Shown here piece by piece: positions 22,629 through 35,109 of a DNA stretch of 64,000 nucleotides. Origin of the DNA: Anthoceros angustus (taxonomy: Eukaryota; Streptophyta; Anthocerotopsida; Anthocerotales; Anthocerotaceae); NCBI GenBank assembly GCA_010909165.1, contig VJWM01000016.1, positions 248,001-312,000 on the forward strand, read 5' to 3'. The first letter of the stretch is position 1; each line of letters opens with the position of its first letter. The translations under genes and the position numbers were made by a program. The notes under the pieces were generated by a model, which ran no database searches, was not told where the DNA came from, and saw only the letters and a list, made by a program, of their open reading frames with translations.

Positions 22629-25518
22629 CTTCCGCCATGTCCTCTTGATGCAGCCCGTGCTGGCGCACTGCCCACCCTCTTCCTCCTTCGTCCGCCTGGC
22701 CTGCAAGGCCGCCGCGCGGCGCGTCCATGGGCACCCTTCACAGCCGTTCTTTGCCCCAGGTGATGGCCAAGGTGCAGAGTTCGGTGGCCTCAACACCTTC
22801 CAGACCTGGCGCCGCCTACTTCCTCCAGTGGGAGCGCTTTTTCCTTGCCCATGCGCCTTCCTCCCAGTTCAAACCCCAAATGCACCTCGCACTGCACAGC
22901 CGGCGCCGATTACAATCCTCCCTAACACTTTGCGGCCCGAGAAATGGCATGTCCGCAGCCAAGGGTTTCCTACAGGCGGGACGGCTCGATCAGCTGTTAG
23001 CGTATGGCCACTCCGATTTTGTGTTCCACGGGACGGTCCGGCAGTTGAAGCGCTTGCGGGCCGGGGCTTGCACACACCGCTCGCCGAGAGGGATGCCCGC
23101 AGAAGTTCGTCGAAAGCCGTAGCTATCACGGTTCACTTTTGGTTTCCGCGTTTGATTCATTGTTTGAAGTGCAGCCACAAGTGCACTGCAGCTCCAGCGT
23201 AACACTTCCAAAGTGTACCACACACGCCGTCTGCTTCGAACATTCTACGATGGGCCGCTTCCTGGCCGTTTAGGCATACACACTTGCTCGTTCCATGCCC
23301 ATGTTCAACCCCCGCCGACAAATGTCGATGGCCTCCGCCTCAATTCATTCTCTTCAGGCGCTTGGCAAACCCGCAAACGATGTAACCGCCTTACCTCAAT
23401 TCGCAGCTTCCACGACGGTCCTCGTGCAAACAAAAGGCATGGGATCTTCCACCATCGTATGCATCCTGCGACCCCCATTGTGTGGCATGCCCCGATGATC
23501 GTGTCACATGCTTCCGGTTTGAATACCCTTCGCTTCGCTGCGAAGTCCAAGTAACAAATGAAATGCTCCCGCTGTACGAACGGCAATGAACGGCGCCCAC
23601 AAAAATTGTGTTGATCCACCTCCCTGGAGGATGCTCAATGCCCACCGCCGAAACGAGCCTCACCGCATATTCCATCGCCGCCGTGGTCCGTCCATCATGT
23701 GACGTCCCCGCCCAACCGCCTCACCACTAGCTTCCAACTCCACTTCTCCGATTGCAGGACATCCATCGCTATCATTCCTCTACTGCGACCATAGGGTGCC
23801 ATCCAACCGCCTCCTCCACTTTCGAGCGACGGTGATTGCCGAAAAGGCCCTTCTGTGATCAGAACTCCCAGAAGCCTCCATTGACTTCTCAGAGCATGGT
23901 CATGCGGCGTCCTATCTCGATGGTCGCACGCAGATTGCAATCCTCGTCATCCACAACGGCACCAACGTGCCATGCCAATTCTTTAGCGCGTTCGGCATTC
24001 CGTGCCCCATGCGTTCATGACACCGAGGCACCTTGACTCCACCTCCAACCCACTTCTCGGTGGGCATGGGCCTGTCATCTTCTCACGGCGAAAATGAAAT
24101 CTTTGTGCATGGCGGACAATCACGCAACCTCCAATACCATGAGGACCCATTTCCCGGACCAGCATCGTACCTCACATTTCTCGACCTCCCCGGGCCCCAC
24201 CTCGCTCTACAGTGAGTCGTGGAGTGCATTTGCGGCTCTCCCACTCCCCGGCTCCACGTCGGCCGAGATTCCCAGCCGTCGCTTCCACGGCCTCCTCGCC
24301 ACCGCCCCGTCCCGCATGTGCAGTGATCCTCTTCGCATGGGCGCCTTGGCGAGGGCGGCGTTCGCTCCCTTCGGGGGCAGTCACGCCAAAAGCGGTGCTC
24401 AAGCCCACATCCCTCAACCTCATGCCGGCGCGCTGCACATCGCCGGCCGCCCCTTCCTCCACTTCTCCCATCGCATCCTGCGGCCGGGCGGACCGCACCG
24501 CACCTCGCCGCGATCGTGCGTCCGGTGGCGATCGTCCACGCCACGCTCTCTGTCGTAGCCCGCAAAATCGAATGGATCATACTCACTGCAAACACACAAG
24601 GCTTGTGAGGCTCCCACACAGATGCCGACCGCGCAATGCTTACATTTCTGCTGGAGCCACATAGCACCGCTTGTACATCGTCGTTGTGGGCGGGTACGCC
24701 TCCTTGAGCCGTAACCAAGCATGGCCGTGGGCAATGGAGAACGCCGCCTGTGTGCAATCCACCCTGCAATCAGCGGTTTGAGAATTCATGGGTGACCGTG
24801 AGATGCATCGCGCTCGGGGCCGACCTCCTTTGTCTCCACTTCGGTGCACATCCACGGGATCGGCGTCCACGCCCCTCCCACGGTGGGCGGTCGGTGGATC
24901 ACCGCCGGCCCGTGCCACTCCACCTTCCGTTCGGACGGCCGCACGGATGTCCATGGCGTCCTCCCACTCGCCTCCCCTCCTCCCCTCTTTCCTCGCGATT
25001 GCTCCCTTCCTGCGCGCCGCGTGCCGCGCCCCTCCTCCTCCACCGCCTCCCGTTTGAGCGCACAGCGGGCATGCTTTCATTGTGCACGGAATCATAGGTC
25101 CACTGCAGCGGCCTCGGGATCGTCGAGATCCCCGGCGGTGCTTTACTCCGCCTCCTCCCATCGCATCCCGCATCCATGCCGCTGCGGGCATATGCCAACA
25201 TGTGGAGTCGCCGCACCCGCCAGGTCGGCGATGCGATGCTACTGACCTCAAATTTCTGGCGTGCATTTTCGAAACATTGAGTGCCATGCGCCGCGCGCGC
25301 ACTCCCTGCGATCCGCGCTGCGAGTGCAACGATGCCATGCGGTACTGCGCTACTCAAATTTCTGCGTGCATTTTTTCAAACATTGATGCCGCGCGCGCGC
25401 GCACTCCACAGCGATCCGCCTTTCGGGCGGTTGCACCTACGAGCGGCTGCTGCGCGCATCGCGCCGCCTCGCAACCCGCGAAATCACATCGCAGTTCCAA
25501 TTACATGAACCGCATGGC
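22629..25518. other. C-rich block without recognisable genes
   Basis: The plus strand is strongly pyrimidine-rich. Long frames are open on both strands (for example 22591-23202 plus, 24083-24769 minus) but none shows a family motif. 22640-23110 has the most gene-like CpG-rich composition (frame with FLQAGRLDQLLAYGHSDFVF). I cannot assign a function. Confidence 0.35.
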
Positions 25519-28260
25519 GAACCTATGGTACCTATGTTGCTCGGCGTGCTGGCGTTCATCATAAGCGTGCTCGCACCATCACTCCCTTCCCAACCGCAAC
25601 CACCCTTACATTTTTGCCTTCACGGCACTTGGTTATTCCACGCCGCACCATCCACCAGTACGCCATAACATGGTTCTCCGTCGCGGTTGATATCCTCGAA
25701 CAACGCTCCATTCTTGTCTTCCATTCCATTTCTCCATACGAAATCGACCAATTCATAATACCTATAGGCCACCTCTCCACAAGGTCGGTGGCACTTGATG
25801 CGTGCACTGGGAAAACCAAATCCTAAGGTCGTCACGCAGCTCCTTTCGGTACCTCTTCCATTCCGGCCAGCCAGTCGAACACTTGGTGCATGAAAATGTG
25901 GCACTCCACCGGTCGGTAGACTCTCGCGATAATTTGTCCACCGCCACTCCATCCGGTCCGTCCCTCGCCGGTGCAGTCGTGAGGCGGCAAGTTTCTGGAT
26001 AGCCCTCCATGCGCAGACCGGCTTTGATGGTCCTCCACAAATGCCAAGAACTGACAGCTCCCAATAGTTGATGGGAACCATAGGCCACGCAGAATGTACT
26101 CGCGCTTTGCATCTCCCACTCCTCCGCCGCCCCCACGCCCCGCCGTGCTTGCCGGCGGACCGCAAACATGCGCGGCACCGTGATTTCAGTCATCTACGGC
26201 ATGTGAGCTACCTACTCTGTCGCTTCCCTCTTCAATTGCAACCGCCACCAGTTCACAACCCACCGGCCGCCTCCGCTCATGGCACGATCTTGGGTTCCTC
26301 ATCATCCTCCACGGGCACGGGCGGGCGCGTTGCCGACCCTTTGCACCACCGCCACCGGCGCGCTTCCTTGCCTAACTAATGCCCCGCGTTTCCCTTCCAC
26401 CAGCGGCGTCTCCTACCCTATTCCTTCTCGGCCGCGGTTGGGGCGGCGGCGGTAACCACGCGGTGGGCGGTCGTCACAACCCCCGGCAATCCTATTTCAA
26501 AACCTCCCACTGTGCGGTCCTCGTTGGCCCACCGCATCGAACTAGTGGGATGCGCGACTGCATCACTTGGGATGCATCCCTCCAGGCGTTCCCTACCCCC
26601 CCTCCCCAACGTCGCGGTGCACGGTCTTCCGCTCCTTTCCGACTCCATAAAGTCGGTGGAGAAAGCATGTTCACATAACCACTGGATGATGGGATGAACT
26701 CCTTTCTTTCACGAAGGGAATTGTGGGCTACAAACCCGTGTTTGTCAACCATTTGACCAACGGGTATGCCCGATCATTTCATGAAAACATGCATGAATAT
26801 TTGGTAATGAATGAGCTTGCGTTTTCGTAGGTCCCCACCACTTCGGCTGATTTCATTTCCATGCACCAAACCCACTTTGGCTGTCACCGGAACCTATGGT
26901 ACCCATCGGCAATTCTGGGCGTTCATCATAAGCACATGCTCGCACCATCACTCCCTTCGCAACCACCCTTACATTTTTTGCCTTCACGGCGCGGTTCACT
27001 TCCACCGCCCGGCACTCGCATCCCTCGCCATAACATGGTTCTCCGTCTGCGGTTGATATCCTCGAACAACGCTCCATTCTTGTCGTTCCATTCCATTTCT
27101 CCATACGAAATCGACCAATTCATAATACCTCATTAGGCCACCTCTCCACAAGGTCGGTGGCACTTGATGCGTGCACAGGAAAACCAAATCCTAAGGTCGT
27201 CAGTTCGCAGCTCCCCTTTACCTCTTCCATTCCGGGCGGCCAACCGCCGAACACTTGGTGCATGAAAATGTGGCACTCCACCGTCGGTAGACCTCTCGCG
27301 ATAATTTGTCCACCGCCACTCCATCCGGTCCGTCCCTCGCAGTGCGTCGTGAAGGCAAGTTTCTGGATAGCCCTCATGCGCGAGACACGGCTTTGATGGT
27401 CCTCCACAAATGCCAAGAACTCGGACAGCTCCCAATAGTTGATGGGAACCATAGGCCACGCAGAATGTACTCGCGCTTTGCATCTCCCACTCCTCCGCCG
27501 CCCCCACGCCCCGCCGTGCTTGCCGGCGGACCGCAAACATGCGCGGCACCGTGATTTCAGTCATCTACGGCATGTGAGCTACCTACTCTGTCGCTTCCCT
27601 CTTCAATTGCAACCGCCACCAGTTCACAACCCACCGGCCGCCTCCGCTCATGGCACGATCTTGGGTTCCTCATCATCCTCCACGGGCACGGGCGGGCGCG
27701 TTGCCGACCCTTTGCACCACCGCCACCGGCGCGCTTCCTTGCCTAACTAATGCCCCGCGTTTCCCTTCCACCAGCGGCGTCTCCTACCCTATTCCTTCTC
27801 GGCCGCGGTTGGGGCGGCGGCGGTAACCACGCGGTGGGCGGTCGTCACAACCCCCGGCAATCCTATTTCAAAACCTCCCACTGTGCGGTCCTCGTTGGCC
27901 CACCGCATCGAACTAGTGGGATGCGCGACTGCATCACTTGGGATGCATCCCTCCAGGCGTTCCCTACCCCCCCTCCCCAACGTCGCGGTGCACGGTCTTC
28001 CGCTCCTTTCCGACTCCATAAAGTCGGTGGAGAAAGCATGTTCACATAACCACTGGATGATGGGATGAACTCCTTTCTTTCACGAAGGGAATTGTGGGCT
28101 ACAAACCCGTGTTTGTCAACCATTTGACCAACGGGTATGCCCGATCATTTCATGAAAACATGCATGAATATTTGGTAATGAATGAGCTTGCGTTTTCGTA
28201 GGTCCCCACCACTTCGGCTGATTTCATTTCCATGCACCAAACCCACTTTGGCTGTCACCG
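25519..28260 (+). repeat. 1371-bp tandem duplication, two copies
   Basis: Copy 1 is 25519-26889 and copy 2 is 26890-28260. Each copy starts with GAACCTA and the same 7 bases follow copy 2 at 28261, so the duplication is bounded by a 7-bp microhomology. The last 830 bp of each copy (from about 26057 and 27428) appear identical. The first 540 bp differ by many 1-4 nt indels and substitutions. No protein family is recognised; the minus strand carries protein-like frames (for example HIFMHQVFDWLAGMEEVPK). Confidence 0.95.
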
Positions 28261-28369
28261 GAACCTACCATTTCATTTGCGGTATCCATCTGCATCGTCC
28301 ATGCTGTGTTTTTCTCACTGCGACTTATGGGTAGGTCAATCACTAACCAAGTAAACCTCACCAAGTCGA

Positions 28370-29520
28370 TGTGAACACCATGCACACCGATGGTCTTTAT
28401 GCATGATGGACGGTTGACACGGTACTATGGAACATGACTATGACACATATATGGGTCTCGCATCTACAAAATACCTAAAAATAACCCAAGGAAAAGGCGA
28501 GCATGGTGTTGGTGGACATATACATTATTTATTGAGGCCAAGGAAGTAGGATTATACATAGACCCGGTGGGTTTTTCCTATATATGTGTGCCCAACCATG
28601 GATTCACTACAGTGCTTGCCTATCCCTCCCCTGCCTGCTTATATGTAGGGAGAAAAGTCCTTGGCCTTTGGACCAATCTAACATGTTCATTGCCCATGGA
28701 TGGCATGCACATGGTATGCATGTCATGATGCATGCTTGACATGCGATGTGTGTGAACATGTCTACCTACATGCTCTGTCATGGCACAATCAATCTATGTA
28801 CATCGTGATGCATGTTCGGCACGGTACTATGACACATATATAGGTCGAATATATATTGAAAATACGAAAATCAAAACCCAAGGAAAAGGTATGTTGTTGG
28901 TTATAATTATCATTTGTTCAAGGCCAAGGAGAAGTATGATTATAAATAGATTTGCCTACCATGGGTAGGTGGCACGTGATTTAACTGTTTTTTGGGCTTG
29001 ACACGGGACCCTTTGTATATATGTGGCCTACCTAGCCATTGATTCTTGGATTGTAGATGTTTGCCTGGATGGAAAGGGGTCCATACTTCGTCACTGCAGC
29101 GTCTCTTCTTTGTGTCTTGGAAAAGGGCGAGCATGTTGTGCAGTGCATAAATATCATTTGTTCGAAGGCCAAGGAAAAGTAGGATCGTAAATAGATCCGA
29201 CGTGCCTACCATCGGGTGAGAGGTGGCACGTGTTTCAACCCGTTTCCTTGGTGTTCAACAGACGGGACCACTATACATGTCTATATATGTGGCCTGCCTA
29301 GCCATTGATTCTTGCATTATACATGTTTCTCTGGATGAAGAGGCATACATACTCCGGCCCAGCAACTTCCCTTCTTTCTCCCTTGTGACATATGGGATCC
29401 GGTGGGAGCATCATGCAACCAACAGTTTGACCTTTTCCTTTGCTCTGCGCAAGGGACCATTGTTCATGTCATATATACGATTATGCACCCTCATGCTTTA
29501 TTCCATTGTCAATACATAGG
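28370..29520 (+). repeat. Left arm: tandem subrepeats
   Basis: At least three units carry the same ordered landmarks: CCAAGGAAAAGG (about 28478, 28880 and, as CTTGGAAAAGGGCGAGCATG, 29117), GGCCAAGGA..AGTA(G/T)GAT, the TATATATGTG motif, CCTTGGCCTTTGGACCAATC, ATGGTATGCATGTCATGATG and GACACATATATAGGTC. The same landmarks appear reversed in the right arm. Confidence 0.85.
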
Positions 29521-29854
29521 AGAAAAGTGCATGTGTTAGATTGCGTCATTCCGCACATTCAACTTTGCTCATAGTGGGCAGCGTGTGGGCACCTGTGGGC
29601 GTCTCGTCTGCATAGTGTGGGCAGCGTGGGGCAGGTGGGGCGTCTCATACCGCATCAACGCCATGCCTCCATTGCATCACTCCATCAATGCCTTGTCTCC
29701 CATAATGCATGGCTATGCATTTTGCATTTGATGAATTTAAGGCATTTAGGCAATTTCGAAATTTAGGCGTTTGGGCATTTTGCACTATTCGCATTTATAT
29801 TTATGTATTTCCATTTTGGGCAATGTCGGTGGCATTTTTTCGCCTTCTGTTTGT

Positions 29855-29965
29855 TGGGTGGGTGCGGTTGGTTGGGGCGGGTTGGGGCGGGTTGGGTTAT
29901 TGTGCGGGTTGGGGTTCATTGTGCGGGTTGGGGCGGTGTGTCTTTGTTGGGGCGGGTGGCGGGTG
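29855..29965 (+). repeat. G-rich tract with GGGGCGGGTT repeats
   Basis: More than a dozen runs of three or four G within about 110 bases (TTGGGGCGGGTTGGGGCGGG and similar) give high potential for G-quadruplex structure on the plus strand. It lies just inside the left arm. Confidence 0.85.
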
Positions 29966-32900
29966 GCGCATCGGGCGGGCTCAGCCGGCGGTGCAGCCCT
30001 CTGCTGGGCGATGGCGCGTGGGGGCTCCTCGGCTGTCCGTGGAGCGGGCCGGGTAATGGTGGGAGGACCCCTGGCGGGATGGGGTCGAGGATGTGGGAGT
30101 GACACAAATCCAGCCATGAGGCCGCGGAAGGGCCAAGCGGCAACCATGCCATCGAAAAATGAAAAGTGACAGATGGCTGCGTTGGCAGGCCAAGATGGGC
30201 CATGTTCACGGATTTTATGGCAAGCAATATGGGATGGACTTCATGAGCGGTACCGATTGCGGCGCGCGGACTACGGAGGATATTAATGCATAGCGAGATG
30301 GTGCGTGAATATGGCGGATGCCTAAAAGGCATGTTGGTGAAGGATGTCCTGGATGGTTGTGCAATGGCCATGCGGGCACTGCCGTTTCCGTCTCCAAAAC
30401 AAGACCTCCCACCACGGTGGTCGACCGCTCATGCCTCCAACGCGACCATGACATCGGATGGGCATTTGAATATGCAAGGCACAATGAATTGTTCCACAAC
30501 GTCGGATATTGGTGTGCGGTCCGGACACAATGCTCGGAGGCGGCGCGATAGCGCATCATTTGCACTCGACAATAGTTTATTTGAACATATCGGACCCAAT
30601 ATGTTATTGGGACACATATGTCTGACATCTTCGCGTGTGGCGGAAGGAACCATGATCGCCGGACCACATGGCATGTTTGGCGGGAGCCGAAAGTCAAGCC
30701 GGGTCATGTCCGCTGCAGAACCGCGGGAGGCGGAAGCGATCGGCGCATGGGGTGTTGGTGGCGCATGCATGCATCGGCAAGATGATGGCGCGGCGAGTTG
30801 AAACATTAGCGCAATACGCAATCATATATCGTGAGCCAAAACTTGGCCCGCGCGGCCACCTCCCAGCGAATCACCGCCCATGCCGGCGTGCCCGGTATGT
30901 CGGGCGGGGACGGAGGAATATCGTCAATGATTTCAGCTTTCCTTGGGCGACCCACTCACTTGAACAGCGCAATGCTTGCGGGCATCGCGCCATCGATCTC
31001 CTTCGCGCTGCCCTGCCGCCCCACACCGAGGCGCACATACGGTGGCGGATGTAAGGCAGTAAGCGGATCTTTCACAGTGCACCATGGCGTCGGAAGACAC
31101 GTGAGCATTGCACCTCTCAACCCGCCGGGCGTGACGAGGAAGAAATTGTGGGCACAGTTCTTGCTCGGCACGCGCCGTACGCGGATGGCGCGAATATGCC
31201 CCCATGGGTCATCGATCCGTCCGCCCACGGATGCGAGGCGGCCTTGTCGCGGGCCCGCCATCGCCCGTGTTCGCCAGCGGGCGGCGTCGTGCGCCCGGTG
31301 GCGACCCTCGGCGCGGCGTCGATGCCCAATGCGGACGCCTCTGCCGTCCCAAGCCGCATCGTCGGATGCTCGGAGGTTCAACGTGGCGTCCCGTGGCCCA
31401 TCCACATATGGCGGAGAATGGGTGGGCGGATCATCGCAATCCGCCCGCGGGGTGGGAGGATGGAGACGGCGCAGTGAGCGAGGCCTCCTGCGGGCGCCGT
31501 TGGGACAATCCCATTCACGCAACTCAATCACGCGGTGCGGTATAGCGGAAGAAGCAAAAGCTGCGGCGCACGTCGGTGATGCGGGCGGGCGTTGGCTCCT
31601 GGCGGGTACAAGTACGGACAAGGCTTTCCCAAGGTCGACTTGGGAGATGGAGAAGGCGGCGAGTTGTCTTCGTGTCCGCTCGACCTCGCAGTGGAGCTAA
31701 CGGTGCCCTCATGCCGGTGGCGGCGTACAACGCGTTCGCAAGGCGGTGTGTGCCATTGTTGCGTGCGAGGCTCTATTCGACAAGCGCGGCGATGCGGTCG
31801 GCTGCTTTGTGGTCCGTCGCCGGTTGCGTCGCGCACACACAAGTCCGGTGTATCCGACATTCTGTCAATTCCCCGGCGGCGTCACAGTCTTGTGGTGATG
31901 CAAATCTTGTACATCCGGGCGTGCAGCAATTTACACCTCTGCAGTGCGGAGAAGCGAGGCTGCGCCGGAGGTGTCGATTGGGTGGAGGAGGAAGAAGTGG
32001 ATGTCACCGGGATGGGATGAGGCGGGCGTTGGCGGCGGTGGTCGTGGCGCTGGAGGAGAGTTCAACAACCGTCGGTGCATCCCCGACCTTGAGGCACCGC
32101 GCATCCCACCCTCGACCCTCGGGACATGTGGGAGGAGGCACAATTTCCTCTCCCCTAGGCCAGCAGCGCGGTGCCTGCGTACGCCGCGTGGGCGGGCGCA
32201 CGAAGTCCGGCGCGCGGGCGGGGCGCAGCGTGCCGGTTCATGGGCGTCTCGCGGGGAGGCGGAGAGGCTCGCACGGCATGGCGGACCTTCTTAGTTGTGG
32301 AAGAGCTCCGGCACACACCACCGGTGGGGAAGGAAGCGCTGCGGCCCGGTGAATCCGGAGCCATCCGAGGAGGTTCTTTTCTTCGAAATTTTGGGTCACT
32401 TGCGGGAAAATGGCAATGGCTGCAAACAGCGCTCTTGCAAGGCTGCAACATCTTGTGGACAGGCGCGAGCACGAACTGGCGAAGGGCTCTTTGCATCCGA
32501 TGGTCAAGGCATGGCGGAAATGTTCGACACGCCACCATCCGAGGGTTCTTCGCGCGCGCGTCTCCGCCGGCTGGTCCGCCTTCTCGCGGATATGGACGAC
32601 CGACTGACCTTCGATCCATGACGGAAGAGTTGCGAGCGCGAATAGCACCAACTTGAGGTTCGCGATGGATGAGGAGGAGATGCTCCGGCGCACACCGCGC
32701 GGTCGCTTCAGGCGCGGAGGCGGAGAGAAAGGGCGGCGCGAGCGGCGCTTATGGCATTCCGCGGCGGAGGGCGCCGCGATGCACATCGATGCGGCGGTTT
32801 CTGACCGAGCTCAGTGCCGTCCGAGCGGAGCGGCGGCGATTCGAGGACATCCTAACCCTCCGGTGAGCGGCCGATGCCATTATTTGCGGTATGGTGCCTC

Positions 32901-35109
32901 GATGGGGTTGATACGCGCGGCATTGGTGATTGTTGAGGCGGGCATGGAGTGCCAACAATTCGACAATTTCCGCTGGCGGGAGGAGGGACCTTTCCACCGT
33001 TTAGAGTGCGATCGCACGTGCAGGACATCGGTGATGTAGTCCACGAGGTTGGAGCGATGGGCCAGCCGCGACGGTGCATCGCGAGGCACGAAGCAATTAG
33101 TCGCCGTCATTTGTGACGGCGTGTTGAACAACGTTCTGCGGTGCTACACATTACCACATCACGAGTGCATCCGACCCCTCGGCATGGTAAGATATTTGGC
33201 ATGATGCAAAATGTGCGAGTGCGCAGACGGATGCCTCCTTGCGAGCCATGTTCTTGACCACACTCTACATCCGGCAAATGGCATTGAGGTGAGTCGTCCC
33301 ATGACATTTGCCACACTCGCGCACTAGGGAGCCAAAAGGATGGCGTGCACAAGGAGTGGAAGGATGCGGGCAGGAGGGGCGTTGAAGAGGGCTTTTAAGA
33401 CGGATATGTTGACAACCCACCCATATGGCCATCCTCCAAGAAGCTGCGGCTCGGCGGGCGAAGAGGAGCGGCAGGCGATTTCATCGATTGGTCCGCGGGC
33501 TCCCGGATTTTTCAAGCATGTGGCCGACAGCCCTCGCATGTCGCGGTGGCGCGCGTCGGAAGAAGGTGCAGGACCTTTTATTCACCGAGTGCGCACGCGT
33601 TGGCGGGTGGGTGGGAGAGGGTTCCGGCATGTGGTGCACTGGACAAGAGGGCCATGTTGGAGTGTCTAGGGAGTGCACGCGTTTGAGAGTGTCACAAGTT
33701 CTTCACGCCACGCATGGATGCAGGCGAGCGTTCTGCGGAGTGAGATTCGAGGCCCTTGCCGCTTTGAAATGTTACGTGAAATCGTCGAGAGATGTCATTC
33801 GGCGATAGAGCGCGCTGTTCACCTTCATCACCGGCGAGTTTACTTGGGCGATGCCAATGGTGGTCGAGCAAGTTCCTCCGGGCATTTGGGCGGGCCTCGA
33901 GGCGAGGGGCGTGCTCACGCTCGCTCCCGCTCTATGTCTCAAGCTCGTGATGGCCACGCGGGTGACGAAGCCATCCGCATGAACTCCGTGTATGGGAACG
34001 CTTGAAGGCCGGCCTCGAGTCGGACTGCGTTTCATTAGAGGCGGCAAGTGGTTTTCGGAAGTTGTGTTTGTCCCGGCCACAAGAGGGCTAATGTGAGAGA
34101 CTTTGAGCCGTCGCACTCACTTCTTGGTTTGCGATGGCGGATCTGAAAATCGAAACATGCACCCATAGACGGCCGATTCGACGTGAATTGCTTTCCGTCA
34201 CCAATTGAGAATGGGCGAAACAAGGTCGGGCGCAATAATGAAACCGTAGGGTTGGCGGTTTGCGCGGGCGGTCGAATGCGCGGGAACGGAAGTGCAGTCC
34301 GCGGAGGTTCCAATCGGCGGCTGCCCGACAATCACAATGGGCAAATGGAAAGAGGTGCAGCGGTGGGGTTTTGAGGCGGAAGGTCTTCCAAATGGGCGTG
34401 CACCGATGGCGCATGGCGAGGTGGTGCGGCTACCGAGCAAGGTTGTTGTCATTGCGACAATCCGAGGTGGACGCTCAAAGTTCTTCTTGTACATCGGATC
34501 GAGAGGCTGACGACCGGAAGAAGACAAGCAGAAGTGTGCGGCGTGGAAGTGCGGTCGGCGTTCCGAGGTGCTCCTCGATGAGAGACAGGTATGGGCCTTG
34601 CATTCAGTGCCGGTGAGGTCTTGGGCATGGCCGAGGAGTTTGGGCTGCGTGTGGAAGACGGGATGCAGCGCGATCGCGGGATGCGGAGGGAAGGCGCTTT
34701 GGTGCATCATCGGTATGGTGAGCCCACTCGCCGCCACATATCCGTTGTGCCTTGCCGGTGGGAGGAAGGTCCTTGAATGTGCAGTGGAGGGGGCGGTGCG
34801 ATCGGGGGAGGCGGGCGCGGAATGGCCTCAAAGGGAGGTGCATTTTGATTGCGCCGCAATCACCGAGGCAGTGAACTTGCAGGGTGGCGATGGCGGCAGT
34901 GCTCATAATAGCAATGGCCGCGATCGCGAGTGGAAGAGTGGTTGTGGAATGGCGGTAGAAGGGTACTCCTCCATAAGTTTGGTGTTTCGCAAACCAAGGG
35001 CGATCGCGATGGTGTAATCGGTCCAAAGCCTAATTTGTCAGTGGTGTCGTCCAAAGCACAACGACTTGGTGTTTCGTTTTCATGTCTTTATCATGTAACT
35101 AGTCCTCGG
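29966..35109. other. G-rich core of the candidate foldback element; no family recognised
   Basis: Many overlapping long frames exist on both strands (up to 289 residues), which this composition produces by chance. The most protein-like plus-strand piece is 30318-30551 (HDIGWAFEYARHNELFHNVG). I found no transposase, RNase H or zinc-finger motif. Confidence 0.35.

Noticed and set aside
24083-25357. Minus-strand proteins of 150-230 residues in the C-rich block
   Set aside because: Same reason: open in several frames at once and low-complexity Arg/Gly-rich translation.
29700-35000. Real genes in the many long overlapping frames of the G-rich core
   Set aside because: Frames are open on both strands at once, have biased Arg/Gly/Ala composition and lack family motifs; low stop-codon frequency explains them.
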